Positions 49,908 to 58,667 of a stretch of DNA of 64,000 bases are shown piece by piece. Position 1 is the stretch's first letter. Every line of letters starts with the position of its first letter. Location of the stretch: NCBI GenBank assembly GCA_965216445.1, contig OZ244166.1:1860001-1924000 (forward strand). Direction: 5' to 3'. Made by a program: the position numbers and the translations under genes. A model generated the notes under the pieces. The model did not search any database and had not been told where the DNA came from. It saw nothing but the letters and a program-made list of their open reading frames with translations. Source of the stretch: MA-ANB-1 sp965216445 (GTDB lineage Bacteria > Actinomycetota > Acidimicrobiia > Spongiisociales > ZC4RG35).

Positions 49908-51329
49908 ATGGCGACTGCGACCGACGTGATAGTGCTTGGAGTTGGAACGTGCGGTGAGGACGCAGCCCTTCGGCTGCTGGATGCCGGCCTCGAGGTAGTT
50001 GGGGTCGAGGCAAACCTCATCGGCGGCGAATGTCCATATTGGGCTTGCTTGCCGACAAAGACGATGGTCAGAACGTCGAATCTTCTCAAGGAAACGCAAA
50101 GAGCAAACCAGTTCGTCGGGGATGTGAGTGTTGACCCGGACTGGAACCTGCTGGCCGGAAGGGTCCGAAGCAACGTAACCGGCAACTGGAATGACTCAGG
50201 TGCTGCTGACAGATTTGAGAAGAAAGGAGGGCGTCTCGTCCGCGGGCGCGGTGTACTCACCAGCAAGTCAACCGTGTCAGCGAACGACACAGAGTTCGAG
50301 GCCCGTCGCGGAATCGTAATTGCGACCGGATCGAGCCCGGTCACGCCTCCCATCACCGGACTTGAAGACGTTGACTATTGGACAACACATGACGCCATTG
50401 CTGCGACCGAGCTTCCCGGCTCACTCTTAGTGCTCGGTGGCGGAGCGGTAGGATGCGAACTCGGTCAGGTCTTCGCTCGATTTGGGGTCGACGTGACCAT
50501 CGTTGAGTTCGCACCTCGAATTCTTCCATCGGAGGAGCCCGAGGTGTCAGACTCGGTGGCCGCTGCCTTCGGCGCAGAGTCGATCAGACTCTTGACAGGT
50601 AGACGGGTGGAGGCACTCCGACAGGAGGAAGCCTCAATCTTTGCCCTTCTCGACGATGGGAACGAAGTCGCGGCCGACAAGCTTCTGGTGGCAACCGGGC
50701 GCAAGGTGGTTACATCAGGCTTGGGTCTGGACAACGCCGGCATCAACACCACCGACCGCGGCACAATCCAAGTGGATCAACACCTCCGAGCCGCACCTGG
50801 AATCTGGTCGATAGGTGACGTGACAGGTGTCGGCATGTTTACCCACGTAGCTTTGTATCAGGGATCGATCGCCGTGCAGGACATCCTCGGCCACAATCCT
50901 CCGCCAGCCGATTACACCGCGATTCCGCGAGCAACCTTCACCGACCCCGAAGTCGGTTCCGTAGGGGTGACCGAGGTGCAAGCGGCAGCCGCCGACCTCG
51001 AGATCAGCGTTGTCACGAAACAGCTCGGTGCCACGTTCCGGGGTTGGCTCCACGGTCCAGGCGGCTCTGGAGTAATTAAACTCGTCGTCGACAAGAAGGG
51101 AGGAGTCCTGATCGGGGCGAGTGTCGTGGGTCCGCATGCTGGGGAAGTGTTGGGTATGCTTTCGCTCGCTGTGCGGAGCAGAGTCCCCGTCAGCCAGATG
51201 GTCGACATGATCTACGCATTTCCCACCTTCTACGGTGGTGTGGGCGAGGCGTTAGGAGCTTACGGACGTGGTGTGACACGGGTTCTCGACCCTGACACCC
51301 CTCCTATGTTCACAGACACTTCGGTCTAA
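49908..51329 (+). CDS. Divergent pyridine-nucleotide disulfide reductase
   Basis: A 473-residue FAD-linked reductase. The N-terminal dinucleotide loop is VIVLGVGTCGEDAAL; the redox disulfide is C42 and C47 in GGECPYWACLPTK; the NAD motif is LLVLGGGAVGCELGQVFARFG; the FAD motif is GIWSIGDVTGV. The dimerisation domain lacks the usual C-terminal HPTxxE catalytic base: the segment reads YAFPTFYGGVGEAL. Mercuric reductase and lipoamide dehydrogenase have His at that place. It may reduce another dithiol protein, perhaps that encoded by the next gene. Start ATG 49908 after AAGGAGA. Confidence 0.9.
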   Translation: MATATDVIVLGVGTCGEDAALRLLDAGLEVVGVEANLIGGECPYWACLPTKTMVRTSNLLKETQRANQFVGDVSVDPDWNLLAGRVRSNVTGNWNDSGAADRFEKKGGRLVRGRGVLTSKSTVSANDTEFEARRGIVIATGSSPVTPPITGLEDVDYWTTHDAIAATELPGSLLVLGGGAVGCELGQVFARFGVDVTIVEFAPRILPSEEPEVSDSVAAAFGAESIRLLTGRRVEALRQEEASIFALLDDGNEVAADKLLVATGRKVVTSGLGLDNAGINTTDRGTIQVDQHLRAAPGIWSIGDVTGVGMFTHVALYQGSIAVQDILGHNPPPADYTAIPRATFTDPEVGSVGVTEVQAAAADLEISVVTKQLGATFRGWLHGPGGSGVIKLVVDKKGGVLIGASVVGPHAGEVLGMLSLAVRSRVPVSQMVDMIYAFPTFYGGVGEALGAYGRGVTRVLDPDTPPMFTDTSV

Positions 51330-51379
51330 TAGCCCAACCCAATCCGTCCGCCCTCAACTGAGGAAAGTACCCTGCGGCT

Positions 51380-51760
51380 GTGCTTCAAATTCCTCATGAA
51401 CGGCTGACCGGGATCGTCGTCGGATTCGGTTTTGTAGGTCTCGTTCTCAGCACATGGCTCGTCTACTCCGAACTATTCCGGGAGGCAACGTGTCCACAGC
51501 TGCTCGGGGTTCCCGCGTGCTATCTCGTCCTTGCGGGCTACGTGATAGCCACGATTGGAGCCTGGCGAAGCCATGACGTCACCTTCTACGCCGGTGCCGT
51601 ACCGGTCACACTCATCGGGGTCTATTTCACGCTTTCACACCTCGGGAACACCGCACAGTGCCCTTCATTCGAGGGGCTGCCCATGTGTTACCTATCTCTC
51701 GCGACCGGTTTTTCAATGCTCGCTCTCTACGAAATCGCACGTCGCCAACGAGTTCGGTAG
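51380..51760 (+). CDS. Four-helix membrane protein with duplicated CPxxxGxPxCYL motif
   Basis: A 126-residue protein from GTG 51380, with GAGGAAAG 13 nt upstream. About four helices are visible. The motif CPxxxGxPxCYL occurs twice, at C38/C47 and C94/C103, each near the end of an external or periplasmic-side loop; the two halves look like an internal duplication. Cysteine pairs near membranes suggest a thiol-disulfide role like VKOR, but the VKOR sequence signatures are missing. No known family assigned. It follows the atypical disulfide reductase. Confidence 0.72.
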   Translation: MLQIPHERLTGIVVGFGFVGLVLSTWLVYSELFREATCPQLLGVPACYLVLAGYVIATIGAWRSHDVTFYAGAVPVTLIGVYFTLSHLGNTAQCPSFEGLPMCYLSLATGFSMLALYEIARRQRVR

Positions 51761-51848
51761 GCGGCGCTCCACCCGAGCAGCGCACCGGAACCCGAGGCTC
51801 CGTTAGTCTCGAAAGGGTGGTGGGAAACCTGGAGCCGAGGGAGTGACG

Positions 51849-53162
51849 ATGAGTTCTGAATCAAGTCCGATGATCGACAAGATGCTTGAGTCGGCCGCAC
51901 GGGCGGGGATCGAATTAGACGAAGAGGAAGCAATACGGTGGCTCGATGCTGTTGCCGCGCAGACTGACGACCGATTCGTCTCGATCGACACTCGCAACGG
52001 AGTCTTCGGACACCGGATAGCCATGTTGGACTTCCAGGACGGCGACCTCAACCACTTCCGTCGGGTCGGCTCTGTGGTGGAGATTCCTGACCAGGAAGGT
52101 GTGGAGACAGCTCTTGCGTTGTCCGGATCGGCCGCACAGTCGAAGATCCAGACTTTTCCTGGCGATTGTGACTTTTTCGAGCGGGTAAATATCAAGGCGA
52201 CAACATTCGAAGATGCATGTGCGCGGCTTGGAGCGATCATCCGAAACAAGAGTCTCGAAACTGCCGCCGGCGACAGCTACCGACTCATGGAAGTCAAGTT
52301 CGGTGAGTACCCCGAGGACCTCTATCTAGGGGAGAACGCTTTCCGCAAAGGCAGCACGATCTCGTGGAAACCAGAAGACATCGAGGCTGGCGGCAAACGT
52401 CTCTTCCAGGCCGACGGGACCGAGCGGTATCTGACGTGGGAAGAAGCCGCAAGTCGTCCCGGATGGTGCAAACTCGATTGGGTCTTCGCCGATGCAGAAC
52501 GACACCAGCTCGTAAACGCATCAAACATGATCGATGCCACTTGGGAAGCTCCCGACGGTTCGATCACACCACTTGATGGCTACCTCGACCCTTACTTCCA
52601 GGAGATCTACCTGGAGACCGAGTCCGTACCGTTGTTCACGAAAATCATCGCCAACGTGTCTTCAGATGCTTTGGACAGCTACATCGAGGCGTTGGAGAAG
52701 GAGGTCGCCAAATACCTCGAGGATGGCCACTCCAACGTGGGCAAAGCTGCGAAACGGATGTACAACATCTTTCGAATCAGCGCCCGCTACCCGGAGGCGG
52801 CTTTTGTGCGGGAGTTGTTCGATGAGCCGGCCAACGTTCTGTATCAGATCTACTCGATCGTGAGGACCATCGAGGAGGCAAGCATGCCTGGCTCGGAGAT
52901 TCCGATTTCGGTGACCCTCCAACAGCTGGACTCCGCCATCCTGGCCGTTGTGGGAGCCCTCGAAGGTGTCGAAGAGCAGGAGATCGTTTCGATCCTCATG
53001 AACCTCCGTGACGACATCACGGCGCAACAGCCCGATCCAGTCGCAATCGAAGGAGCCCGGTCAGCTCTCTTGAACATTGTTAACAACTTCTTTCGAGAGA
53101 AGCTCTCCGCCATGCCCGAGGTCCGCGATTACATGGAATCGATCGCAGCCGCAGCGAAATAG
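51849..53162 (+). CDS. Conserved-looking protein of unknown function, possible nucleotidyltransferase fold
   Basis: A 437-residue soluble protein. I do not recognise the family. A stretch near residues 90-115 reads LSGSAAQSKIQTFPGDCDFFERV, which follows the pattern hG-S-x(n)-D-h-D-h of nucleotidyltransferases. A helical second half (about 255-437) has DALDSYIEALEKEVAKYLEDG and similar amphipathic helices. ATG 51849 with GAGGGAG upstream is preferred to GTG 51843. Stop is 3 nt from the convergent ctlX stop. It may bind nucleotides; nothing else can be said. Confidence 0.7.
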   Translation: MSSESSPMIDKMLESAARAGIELDEEEAIRWLDAVAAQTDDRFVSIDTRNGVFGHRIAMLDFQDGDLNHFRRVGSVVEIPDQEGVETALALSGSAAQSKIQTFPGDCDFFERVNIKATTFEDACARLGAIIRNKSLETAAGDSYRLMEVKFGEYPEDLYLGENAFRKGSTISWKPEDIEAGGKRLFQADGTERYLTWEEAASRPGWCKLDWVFADAERHQLVNASNMIDATWEAPDGSITPLDGYLDPYFQEIYLETESVPLFTKIIANVSSDALDSYIEALEKEVAKYLEDGHSNVGKAAKRMYNIFRISARYPEAAFVRELFDEPANVLYQIYSIVRTIEEASMPGSEIPISVTLQQLDSAILAVVGALEGVEEQEIVSILMNLRDDITAQQPDPVAIEGARSALLNIVNNFFREKLSAMPEVRDYMESIAAAAK

Positions 53163-53165
53163 CGC

Positions 53166-54083
53166 CTACCGCGGTTTGAGGTGGATGCCGGCCAGCATGC
53201 ACCGGACCGAGCCACCAGAAAGCTCGATGGTGGGAACCTGAAGAGCTAGCAGTTCCGCTGACTCCTCAATCGTCGTGCGCTGATCGGGCTTTAGGGAACT
53301 CTCCGCCGTGGTAGAGAGAGCAAGGATGGAGCCGCTGTCCGCCTGTAGCTCCATTGCGTTGCCGGCGAAGGACTCGATCTGTTGGTAACTCAGCGGAATC
53401 AGTGTTCGACCACTGGATAGAAGGCTCGCTTCGACGGCAGCCCGCTGAGCCCCATCGTCGATCAAGTCGAGGCCCACCAACGCCACCTCGGTCCCGATGC
53501 ACATGACGACGTTGGTGTGGTAAACCGGATAACCCTCGCTGTCAGTGGCGTCAAAGACAACCGCTTCATACTCAAAGTCGTTGCAAAATCGCTCAAGCCC
53601 AACCGGGTCGGCCCGTTGCGACCTGCACACGTAGGCGATGCGGTTTATGTGGTCCAGAACCATTGCTCCGGTCCCTTCCAGAAATACCCCTTCGCTCTCC
53701 AACCCGGAGTAGTCGGCAATCCTCTCGACGTCGTATTCGGATCTCAACACTTCGACAACATCGGAGCGACGTTCGGTGCGGCGGTTAGGGGAAAACATCG
53801 GATAGAGGACAACGGCACCCTGTGCATGAGTCGAAAACCAGTTGTTGGGGAATACCGAATCCGGCCGATCGTCGCGCTCGTCCTCAAAGAGGTGCACTCG
53901 TATCCCCCGGGCTACGAGGGCTTCTGCAACAGCGGTGGCTTCGTCATAACCCCGCCGAGCCAACTCCTCGGCGCTGAGCCCGTGGTCGTTGGATTGAAAG
54001 CGATTGTCGGCGGCTGTCGATGAATTGACCGAGAAGTGCCGGGGCCTGACTAGAACAACGCCCGATGGTGCTTGAACCGACAA
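53166..54083 (-). CDS. ctlX: CtlX-like arginine deiminase-family hydrolase
   Basis: A 305-residue protein of the amidinotransferase/deiminase beta-propeller fold. Landmark segments are PNNWFSTHAQGAVVLYPMF, EGTGAMVLDHINRIAYV with the acidic catalytic residue, PVYHTNVVMCIG with the catalytic histidine, and GGSVRCMLAGIHL with the nucleophilic cysteine at the C-terminus. This pattern matches CtlX, a citrulline-linked hydrolase related to dimethylarginine dimethylaminohydrolase. It converges with the preceding gene. Confidence 0.88.
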   Translation of the reverse strand: MSVQAPSGVVLVRPRHFSVNSSTAADNRFQSNDHGLSAEELARRGYDEATAVAEALVARGIRVHLFEDERDDRPDSVFPNNWFSTHAQGAVVLYPMFSPNRRTERRSDVVEVLRSEYDVERIADYSGLESEGVFLEGTGAMVLDHINRIAYVCRSQRADPVGLERFCNDFEYEAVVFDATDSEGYPVYHTNVVMCIGTEVALVGLDLIDDGAQRAAVEASLLSSGRTLIPLSYQQIESFAGNAMELQADSGSILALSTTAESSLKPDQRTTIEESAELLALQVPTIELSGGSVRCMLAGIHLKPR

Positions 54084-54126
54084 TGGTCAGACCCGACGAC
54101 CAGTTGGGACCAACGGAGGCCGCCGG

Positions 54127-54504
54127 TCACTCATCCGATTCGGATCGCTTCCTACGTCGTGCGGCGAGAACCCGTTCGAAGACCTTGTGATCGATGATGT
54201 CGTTGTACTCCGGATGACGTTGGACGAATGCGGCAAACAAGGGACAAATGGGGACCGCCTTGGTCCTCTGACGTCTCACGTCATCAAGGGCAAAGCGAGC
54301 GAGAGACATCCCAAATCCACGCCCCTGGAACTCGGAATCGACCTCAGTGTGAACAAAGAAGTAATTACCTTCTCTGAGCCGATAGTCAGCCAGACCGGCC
54401 CTCACGCCGTCAACCTCCAAGACAAACCGCCCCTCGTCTGCGGCGTCCCGGATCGAGACCTTCTCGCTAGATGCAGGGGAATTCTTGGTATTTCGCTGAG
54501 TCAC
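54127..54504 (-). CDS. GNAT-type N-acetyltransferase (YjdJ-like)
   Basis: A small acetyltransferase-like protein of 125 residues from GTG 54504 (another GTG adjoins at 54507). The acetyl-CoA loop is EFQGRGFGMSLARFAL, a Q-x-x-G-x-G/A type, and the C-terminal FAAFVQRHPEY segment fits the short YjdJ/DUF-GNAT class. The upstream frame to 54630 overlaps the neighbouring coding region and looks spurious. Substrate unknown. Confidence 0.75.
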   Translation of the reverse strand: MTQRNTKNSPASSEKVSIRDAADEGRFVLEVDGVRAGLADYRLREGNYFFVHTEVDSEFQGRGFGMSLARFALDDVRRQRTKAVPICPLFAAFVQRHPEYNDIIDHKVFERVLAARRRKRSESDE

Positions 54505-54554
54505 CACGGCACCTGTCGTTGACGGTCTGGGCGACCACAATCTAATGGAGTGAG

Positions 54555-55562
54555 CTATGTCGCGGGGAACGGCAGCTGGATCCACCACGGAACGTTCGAG
54601 GTGTTGATTTCGACAACCCACTTCACCCACCAGAAGCCGCGTCGTCCCGGCGCCACGACGCGGGCAGGATATCCGTGGCCGACCGAAAGAGGCTCACCTC
54701 CCAGATGGGTCACCAGCCACAGCTTCTCGATGTCCCTGGTGGGGAATCTCCTGGCATAGCCGGTTTGTGAATTCACCACGATCGAGCGCGCTTCGCCGAC
54801 GTCGAGGATCCGATCCAGTCGAACACCACTCCAGGTCTGTTCTGAGTACCAAGCACTGGTGCAGTCAAGAACAGCGTCGAACTGTTCAGCTTCCATCGAC
54901 TCGATCTCCGCCATGGTCAGCGACACACCGTCCACATTGAGGCGCCATTCCGCCACCTCAATTGCCGGAGCTCGATCGTCGAGCCACGATGTGACCGGGA
55001 GGCGTCGAGGGTCAAAAGAACCCCTTTCATGAGACCCGGTGAACCTCCGCTCCCCTCCTGCCGCCCCGAGAGCATCCAGGGTCCCCTCCAAAGCGACCCA
55101 CGCAACGCCAGCTCCGACTGCCAGCGAGCCGGTTCTCAAAAACGTCCGGCGATTGAAATCGATTGACAGTCGAGGCTTCACGGGGTGAGACCGATAGTGA
55201 AGCCACCCGAGGATCAAAGCAATCAACGCGCCGCCGATGTGCACCTGCATCAGGGTCAAAGGACCGACCTTCCCCTGATAGCCAAAGGCGTGCATTATCC
55301 CGGTTGCGAGGGTTGATATCACGAGAACCAAGAGCACGATGGAAGTCTTGTTCGAAGGTCGCTTTTTCTTCAGGCCGCTCCGAACAATCGCCTGCTTCCA
55401 AGGCGAGAGGATCAGTATCGCAAGAGCAACCAGCCCGTGAATCACCGACGGATGAATCCCCCACCTCGTTCCCGCCGTATTTGCGACCAGCCCGGTAAGT
55501 ATCGCCAGAGGCAGCAGCACGAGAAGCGCGAGATTGGTCCGACGCCCACTTCCACTGCTCAT
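54555..55562 (-). CDS. Membrane-linked sulfite-oxidase-fold molybdoprotein with internal Tat motif
   Basis: A 335-residue protein. The N-terminal 145 residues contain about four membrane helices (LALLVLLPLAILTGLVA; HPSVIHGLVALAILIL; IVLLVLVISTLATGIM; LMQVHIGGALIALILGW). Then FNRRTFLRTGSLAVGAGVAW, a Tat-type motif with a helix, and a YedY/sulfite-oxidase-like Mo domain (about 190-335) with the Mo-ligand cysteine in VLDCTSAWYSEQTWSGVRL. This would place a cytochrome-b-like or DUF4405-like module and a Tat-exported Mo domain in one chain. ATG 55562 chosen; the longer frame to 55826 overlaps the MarR gene and operator. Confidence 0.85.
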   Translation of the reverse strand: MSSGSGRRTNLALLVLLPLAILTGLVANTAGTRWGIHPSVIHGLVALAILILSPWKQAIVRSGLKKKRPSNKTSIVLLVLVISTLATGIMHAFGYQGKVGPLTLMQVHIGGALIALILGWLHYRSHPVKPRLSIDFNRRTFLRTGSLAVGAGVAWVALEGTLDALGAAGGERRFTGSHERGSFDPRRLPVTSWLDDRAPAIEVAEWRLNVDGVSLTMAEIESMEAEQFDAVLDCTSAWYSEQTWSGVRLDRILDVGEARSIVVNSQTGYARRFPTRDIEKLWLVTHLGGEPLSVGHGYPARVVAPGRRGFWWVKWVVEINTSNVPWWIQLPFPAT

Positions 55563-55591
55563 ATTGCTCTGCCCCACAAATCCGTGCGTGT

Positions 55592-55611
55592 TCGTACTAT
55601 ATACACTACGA
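55592..55611. promoter_or_regulatory. Operator candidate in the divergent MarR/molybdoprotein gap
   Basis: TCGTA (55592-55596) and TACGA (55607-55611) are inverted arms around a TATATA-rich spacer, ten bases before the MarR ATG and 30 bp from the molybdoprotein ATG. A MarR operator here would control both genes. Confidence 0.45.
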
Positions 55612-55620
55612 TTACGCAGA

Positions 55621-56187
55621 ATGTCAACAGACAAGAACCTGTTTATCGACCTGTGGTTGGTTTCATTCCTCACCAATCGGATGGTTTCGGAGATGCTTGG
55701 GGAGTCCAATCTCTCCGTTGACGAGTTCGCGATGTACGGTCTGATCACCGATTTGTCGCCAATCACAGCTGCTGACCTGGTTAGGGCAACGGGTCTACCG
55801 CCGACGACCGTCTCCAGCATCGTCAATCGTTGTGAGCGCCGCGGTGAGTTGGTTCGAACCCCGAATCCCCTCGATGCCCGTTCTTCCCTTCTCGAGTTGA
55901 CCCCTGCCGGTTACAACGCTCTCGGACAGGTCATCGAGGAACTCCTCAACGGTATCGAGCGGATCAAGAAAGCTCTCGGTGGACAGTACGAAAACGTGCG
56001 GGCGGCCCTCCAAATTCTCGACAGCGCAATGCGTCGTGAGTTGGATCTCGGACCCCGTCCCTACGAACTCGAGCTTTCAGACGACACCGGTTCGGCTCTC
56101 GCCTACCAAGGAGACCCTCTCACAGACGAGCAGATCGAAGAAACACGACTCTTCATCGACTGGCTAAGGGTACGGGACCGAGATTAG
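55621..56187 (+). CDS. MarR-family regulator
   Basis: A 188-residue winged-helix regulator. The HTH is ITAADLVRATGLPPTTVSSIVNRCERRGELVRTPNPLDARSS, typical of MarR with the wing following. The C-terminal 60 residues (about 130-188) are an extra acidic extension. ATG 55621 sits next to the operator-like inverted repeat, in divergent orientation to the molybdoprotein. It probably regulates itself and that gene. Confidence 0.88.
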   Translation: MSTDKNLFIDLWLVSFLTNRMVSEMLGESNLSVDEFAMYGLITDLSPITAADLVRATGLPPTTVSSIVNRCERRGELVRTPNPLDARSSLLELTPAGYNALGQVIEELLNGIERIKKALGGQYENVRAALQILDSAMRRELDLGPRPYELELSDDTGSALAYQGDPLTDEQIEETRLFIDWLRVRDRD

Positions 56188-56209
56188 GCGATCCCTCTCC
56201 GACCAACTC

Positions 56210-56674
56210 CTACTCACACAGCTGGGAGTGTACTTCGGAGCCAAAAGCCGCTCCGGCCTCAGGGTCACCGTCCAGCGCCAGGACCTCCACGTAGGAGTCA
56301 CCGCACACAAAGAAGACGCCCGCCCGGTCACCACGCCGCAGAAGTGTGAGAAAGTCGCCAACTGGGCCTGGTTCCAATTGGTGCTCTCCTTGAGGCTCAG
56401 TCAGACCCCAACCCGTTGTGATTTGAAACTCTTCGACTCCTTCGCGGCCGACCAGGAATGAACTCGACTCTTCAGCCTCGTGATCGCCGCCCAAGTCTTC
56501 GTAGCCGAGTTGCTCCACAACCTCCGCCAACTGAGTCATTCCAGCGTTGAATGACGGCAGCCTGGCCCCTGAGCGAGTCGAAGACGTGACATCCGCTACG
56601 TCGGCAGATGCGCATGCCGCAACCACGAGGACTCCAGCAGACAGCCACAACCAAAGCCTCGCTCGTGTTGACAT
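56210..56674 (-). CDS. Small lipoprotein of unknown function
   Basis: A 154-residue secreted lipoprotein: after a short basic start, the hydrophobic segment LWLWLSAGVLVVAACAS ends in the lipobox VAAC. A soluble domain of about 125 residues follows, with several Trp/Phe and acidic residues (GREGVEEFQITTGWGL). I prefer ATG 56674; the extension to a TTG at 56710 does not add a better signal peptide. No family recognised. Confidence 0.7.
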   Translation of the reverse strand: MSTRARLWLWLSAGVLVVAACASADVADVTSSTRSGARLPSFNAGMTQLAEVVEQLGYEDLGGDHEAEESSSFLVGREGVEEFQITTGWGLTEPQGEHQLEPGPVGDFLTLLRRGDRAGVFFVCGDSYVEVLALDGDPEAGAAFGSEVHSQLCE

Positions 56675-56874
56675 GGTGCGATCGTATCCACTGGGAGTAC
56701 GCACGAACAACCTCGTTTAGCCACCAGCCACCGCCAGCTGCCTCCTCAAATATCTCGCGAGAATGACCCACTACGACGGGACTATGTCCCCTAGTCCCGC
56801 ATACCTTCTTTTCAGTATCGATGGACTCATGTAGCCGATCCGGGCGGCACCAGATTTCCGGGAAAGGGGTCACA

Positions 56875-57666
56875 GTGAAGACTCGTAGCTCAATCGAGGA
56901 ACGGCTGGCCCACGCTGGTGGAAGGGAATTCGATGATTCCGACCTCGAGGGGATCCCGAAACTGGCCCAACGATTCCTAGGGGCCGCCATCGCACCGGGC
57001 ACGCCAATTGTCAGCGCTGCTCGACTCGAGATGAGGGGTCAACTCAAGCTCAACAGGTGGATGCGCTTCTCTGCAGACGAAGTCCTCAATCCACACGCCG
57101 GATACCTCTGGAGAGCGCGGGTCGCATGGATCATTCACGGCGCTGACTACTACATCGACGGAGAAGGCGGGATGGATTGGAAGCTGCTTGGAGTGAAGAA
57201 CCTGGTTCACGCCAGAGGACAGGACATAAGCCGCTCCGCTGCAGCCCGAGGCGCCGCCGAGGCGGTTTGGATCCCCACGGCGCTCCTGCCGGCTTACGGC
57301 GTCCAATGGATCGAAATAGACACCGACGCTCTTCGGGCCAGTTGGGTCCTCGACGGGAACCCTTTTGCCGTCGACCTCTCACTCAACGAAGAAGCTCGGG
57401 TCACGTCGGTCCGATTCGATCGTTGGGGCGATCCTGAGAACACCGGAGAATGGGGAATCCACAAGTTTGGTGGCGAGTTCGGGAATCACCAGACCCACAG
57501 TGGCCTGACCATTCCCTGCTCGGGGCGAGTGGGCTGGTACTACGGGACGGATCGTTGGGAGCAAGGTGAGTTCTTCCGCTACGAAATCACCAACATCGCC
57601 ACCCTGACCAAACCCGCTTCATCCCCGACGTCTGACCAGTTCAATCAGCGACCCAACGTCGGCTAG
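56875..57666 (+). CDS. DUF6544-like protein
   Basis: A 263-residue soluble protein from GTG 56875; GGGAAAGGGG lies upstream. The pattern GTPIVSAARLEMRGQLKLNRW, then AWIIHGADYYIDGEGGMDWKLLGV and LDGNPFAVDLSLNEEARVTSVRFDRWG matches the DUF6920/DUF6544 family. Function unknown. The 3' end overlaps the convergent luciferase-like gene by 48 bp. Confidence 0.75.
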   Translation: MKTRSSIEERLAHAGGREFDDSDLEGIPKLAQRFLGAAIAPGTPIVSAARLEMRGQLKLNRWMRFSADEVLNPHAGYLWRARVAWIIHGADYYIDGEGGMDWKLLGVKNLVHARGQDISRSAAARGAAEAVWIPTALLPAYGVQWIEIDTDALRASWVLDGNPFAVDLSLNEEARVTSVRFDRWGDPENTGEWGIHKFGGEFGNHQTHSGLTIPCSGRVGWYYGTDRWEQGEFFRYEITNIATLTKPASSPTSDQFNQRPNVG

Positions 57667-58563
57667 GGCGTACTCCTCCATCGGTGCAGGGAAGACACCG
57701 ACCCGCTCAACGCCCACCTGAGCCAGGTTGTCGAAGTAGGTCAGGGCATCGCGGGGTGATCCGATTGGGCCGAGCTGGCTCCACAAGTCTGGGGGCAAGT
57801 CGGCGAGGGCATCAACATCGTCAGCTCGATCCAGCAGTTCATCATGAAACGACAGCACACTGAATCCCTGGTTGGACTTGGACAACTCGCCAGCCAGCCA
57901 TGGTGCCATGAGACGGCGCGCCATGGCCCCATCGTCGATCACCAACCACGGGGCAAACGCAACGATCTCGAAGGGGCCCTGCGATTTCGCCTGCTTCTTT
58001 GCCCAGGTCACATACTCAGGCGATGCTGGCTCGGCGAGAATCACACCGTCGGCAATCTCTCCCGCCAGCTGCATCGATTTGGGCCCTCGGACGCCGGCAA
58101 GCAGCGGGGTCGATGACTCCGGTGGATTCTGAAGCTGGACCGCGTCGAGCTGGGTCGTCTCACCGTCAAAGGTCACTTCTTCGCCGGCTAGGAGAGAGCG
58201 CACCGTTGTCATCGTTTCCCGGAGTGCTGTTAGTGGAGATTTGGGGCGAAGCCCGATTTGTTCCATCCATCGCTGAACTCCGTGACCAATGCCGGCGACG
58301 AGTCGCCCCGACCCAAGTTCCTGCAACGTGGCGATCTCCATTGCCGTGATCGCAGGGTGACGAACCACGGCTGGAAGAATTCCAATCCCCACCTCGATCC
58401 TCTCGGTGACTGTGAGCGCACCTGCGGCCAAGCTCGGCGCCGCGGTGTAGAAGCAGTCTTCGATCACCCAGAGGTCTTCCACCCCGCCGTCTTCGAGCTC
58501 CCGTGCAATCTTTGGAAGCAACGAGGGCCTAAGTGTGCGTGGAAAGCTGAGTCCGATTCTCAT
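57619..58563 (-). CDS. LLM-class F420-dependent oxidoreductase-like protein
   Basis: A 314-residue TIM-barrel flavin/F420 enzyme of the luciferase-like monooxygenase class. MRIGLSFPRTLRPSLLPKIARELEDGGVEDLWVIEDC and VGIGILPAVVRHPAITAMEIATLQELGSGRLVAGIGHGV are the family's N-terminal signatures. Actinobacterial members usually bind F420. The substrate is unknown. I start at ATG 58563; the longer frame to 58668 has no signal. Its 3' end overlaps the DUF6544-like gene. Confidence 0.86.
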   Translation of the reverse strand: MRIGLSFPRTLRPSLLPKIARELEDGGVEDLWVIEDCFYTAAPSLAAGALTVTERIEVGIGILPAVVRHPAITAMEIATLQELGSGRLVAGIGHGVQRWMEQIGLRPKSPLTALRETMTTVRSLLAGEEVTFDGETTQLDAVQLQNPPESSTPLLAGVRGPKSMQLAGEIADGVILAEPASPEYVTWAKKQAKSQGPFEIVAFAPWLVIDDGAMARRLMAPWLAGELSKSNQGFSVLSFHDELLDRADDVDALADLPPDLWSQLGPIGSPRDALTYFDNLAQVGVERVGVFPAPMEEYALADVGSLIELVRRRG

Positions 58564-58667
58564 GGTGTGGCCACCGTAGCCAGGGTGGGTGGGACCTGAT
58601 CCGCAAAGCCGCACACCCGAACTCCCGATGTTGGTAACTTCAAGCCAAGCGACAGATTGGTGAGGCA

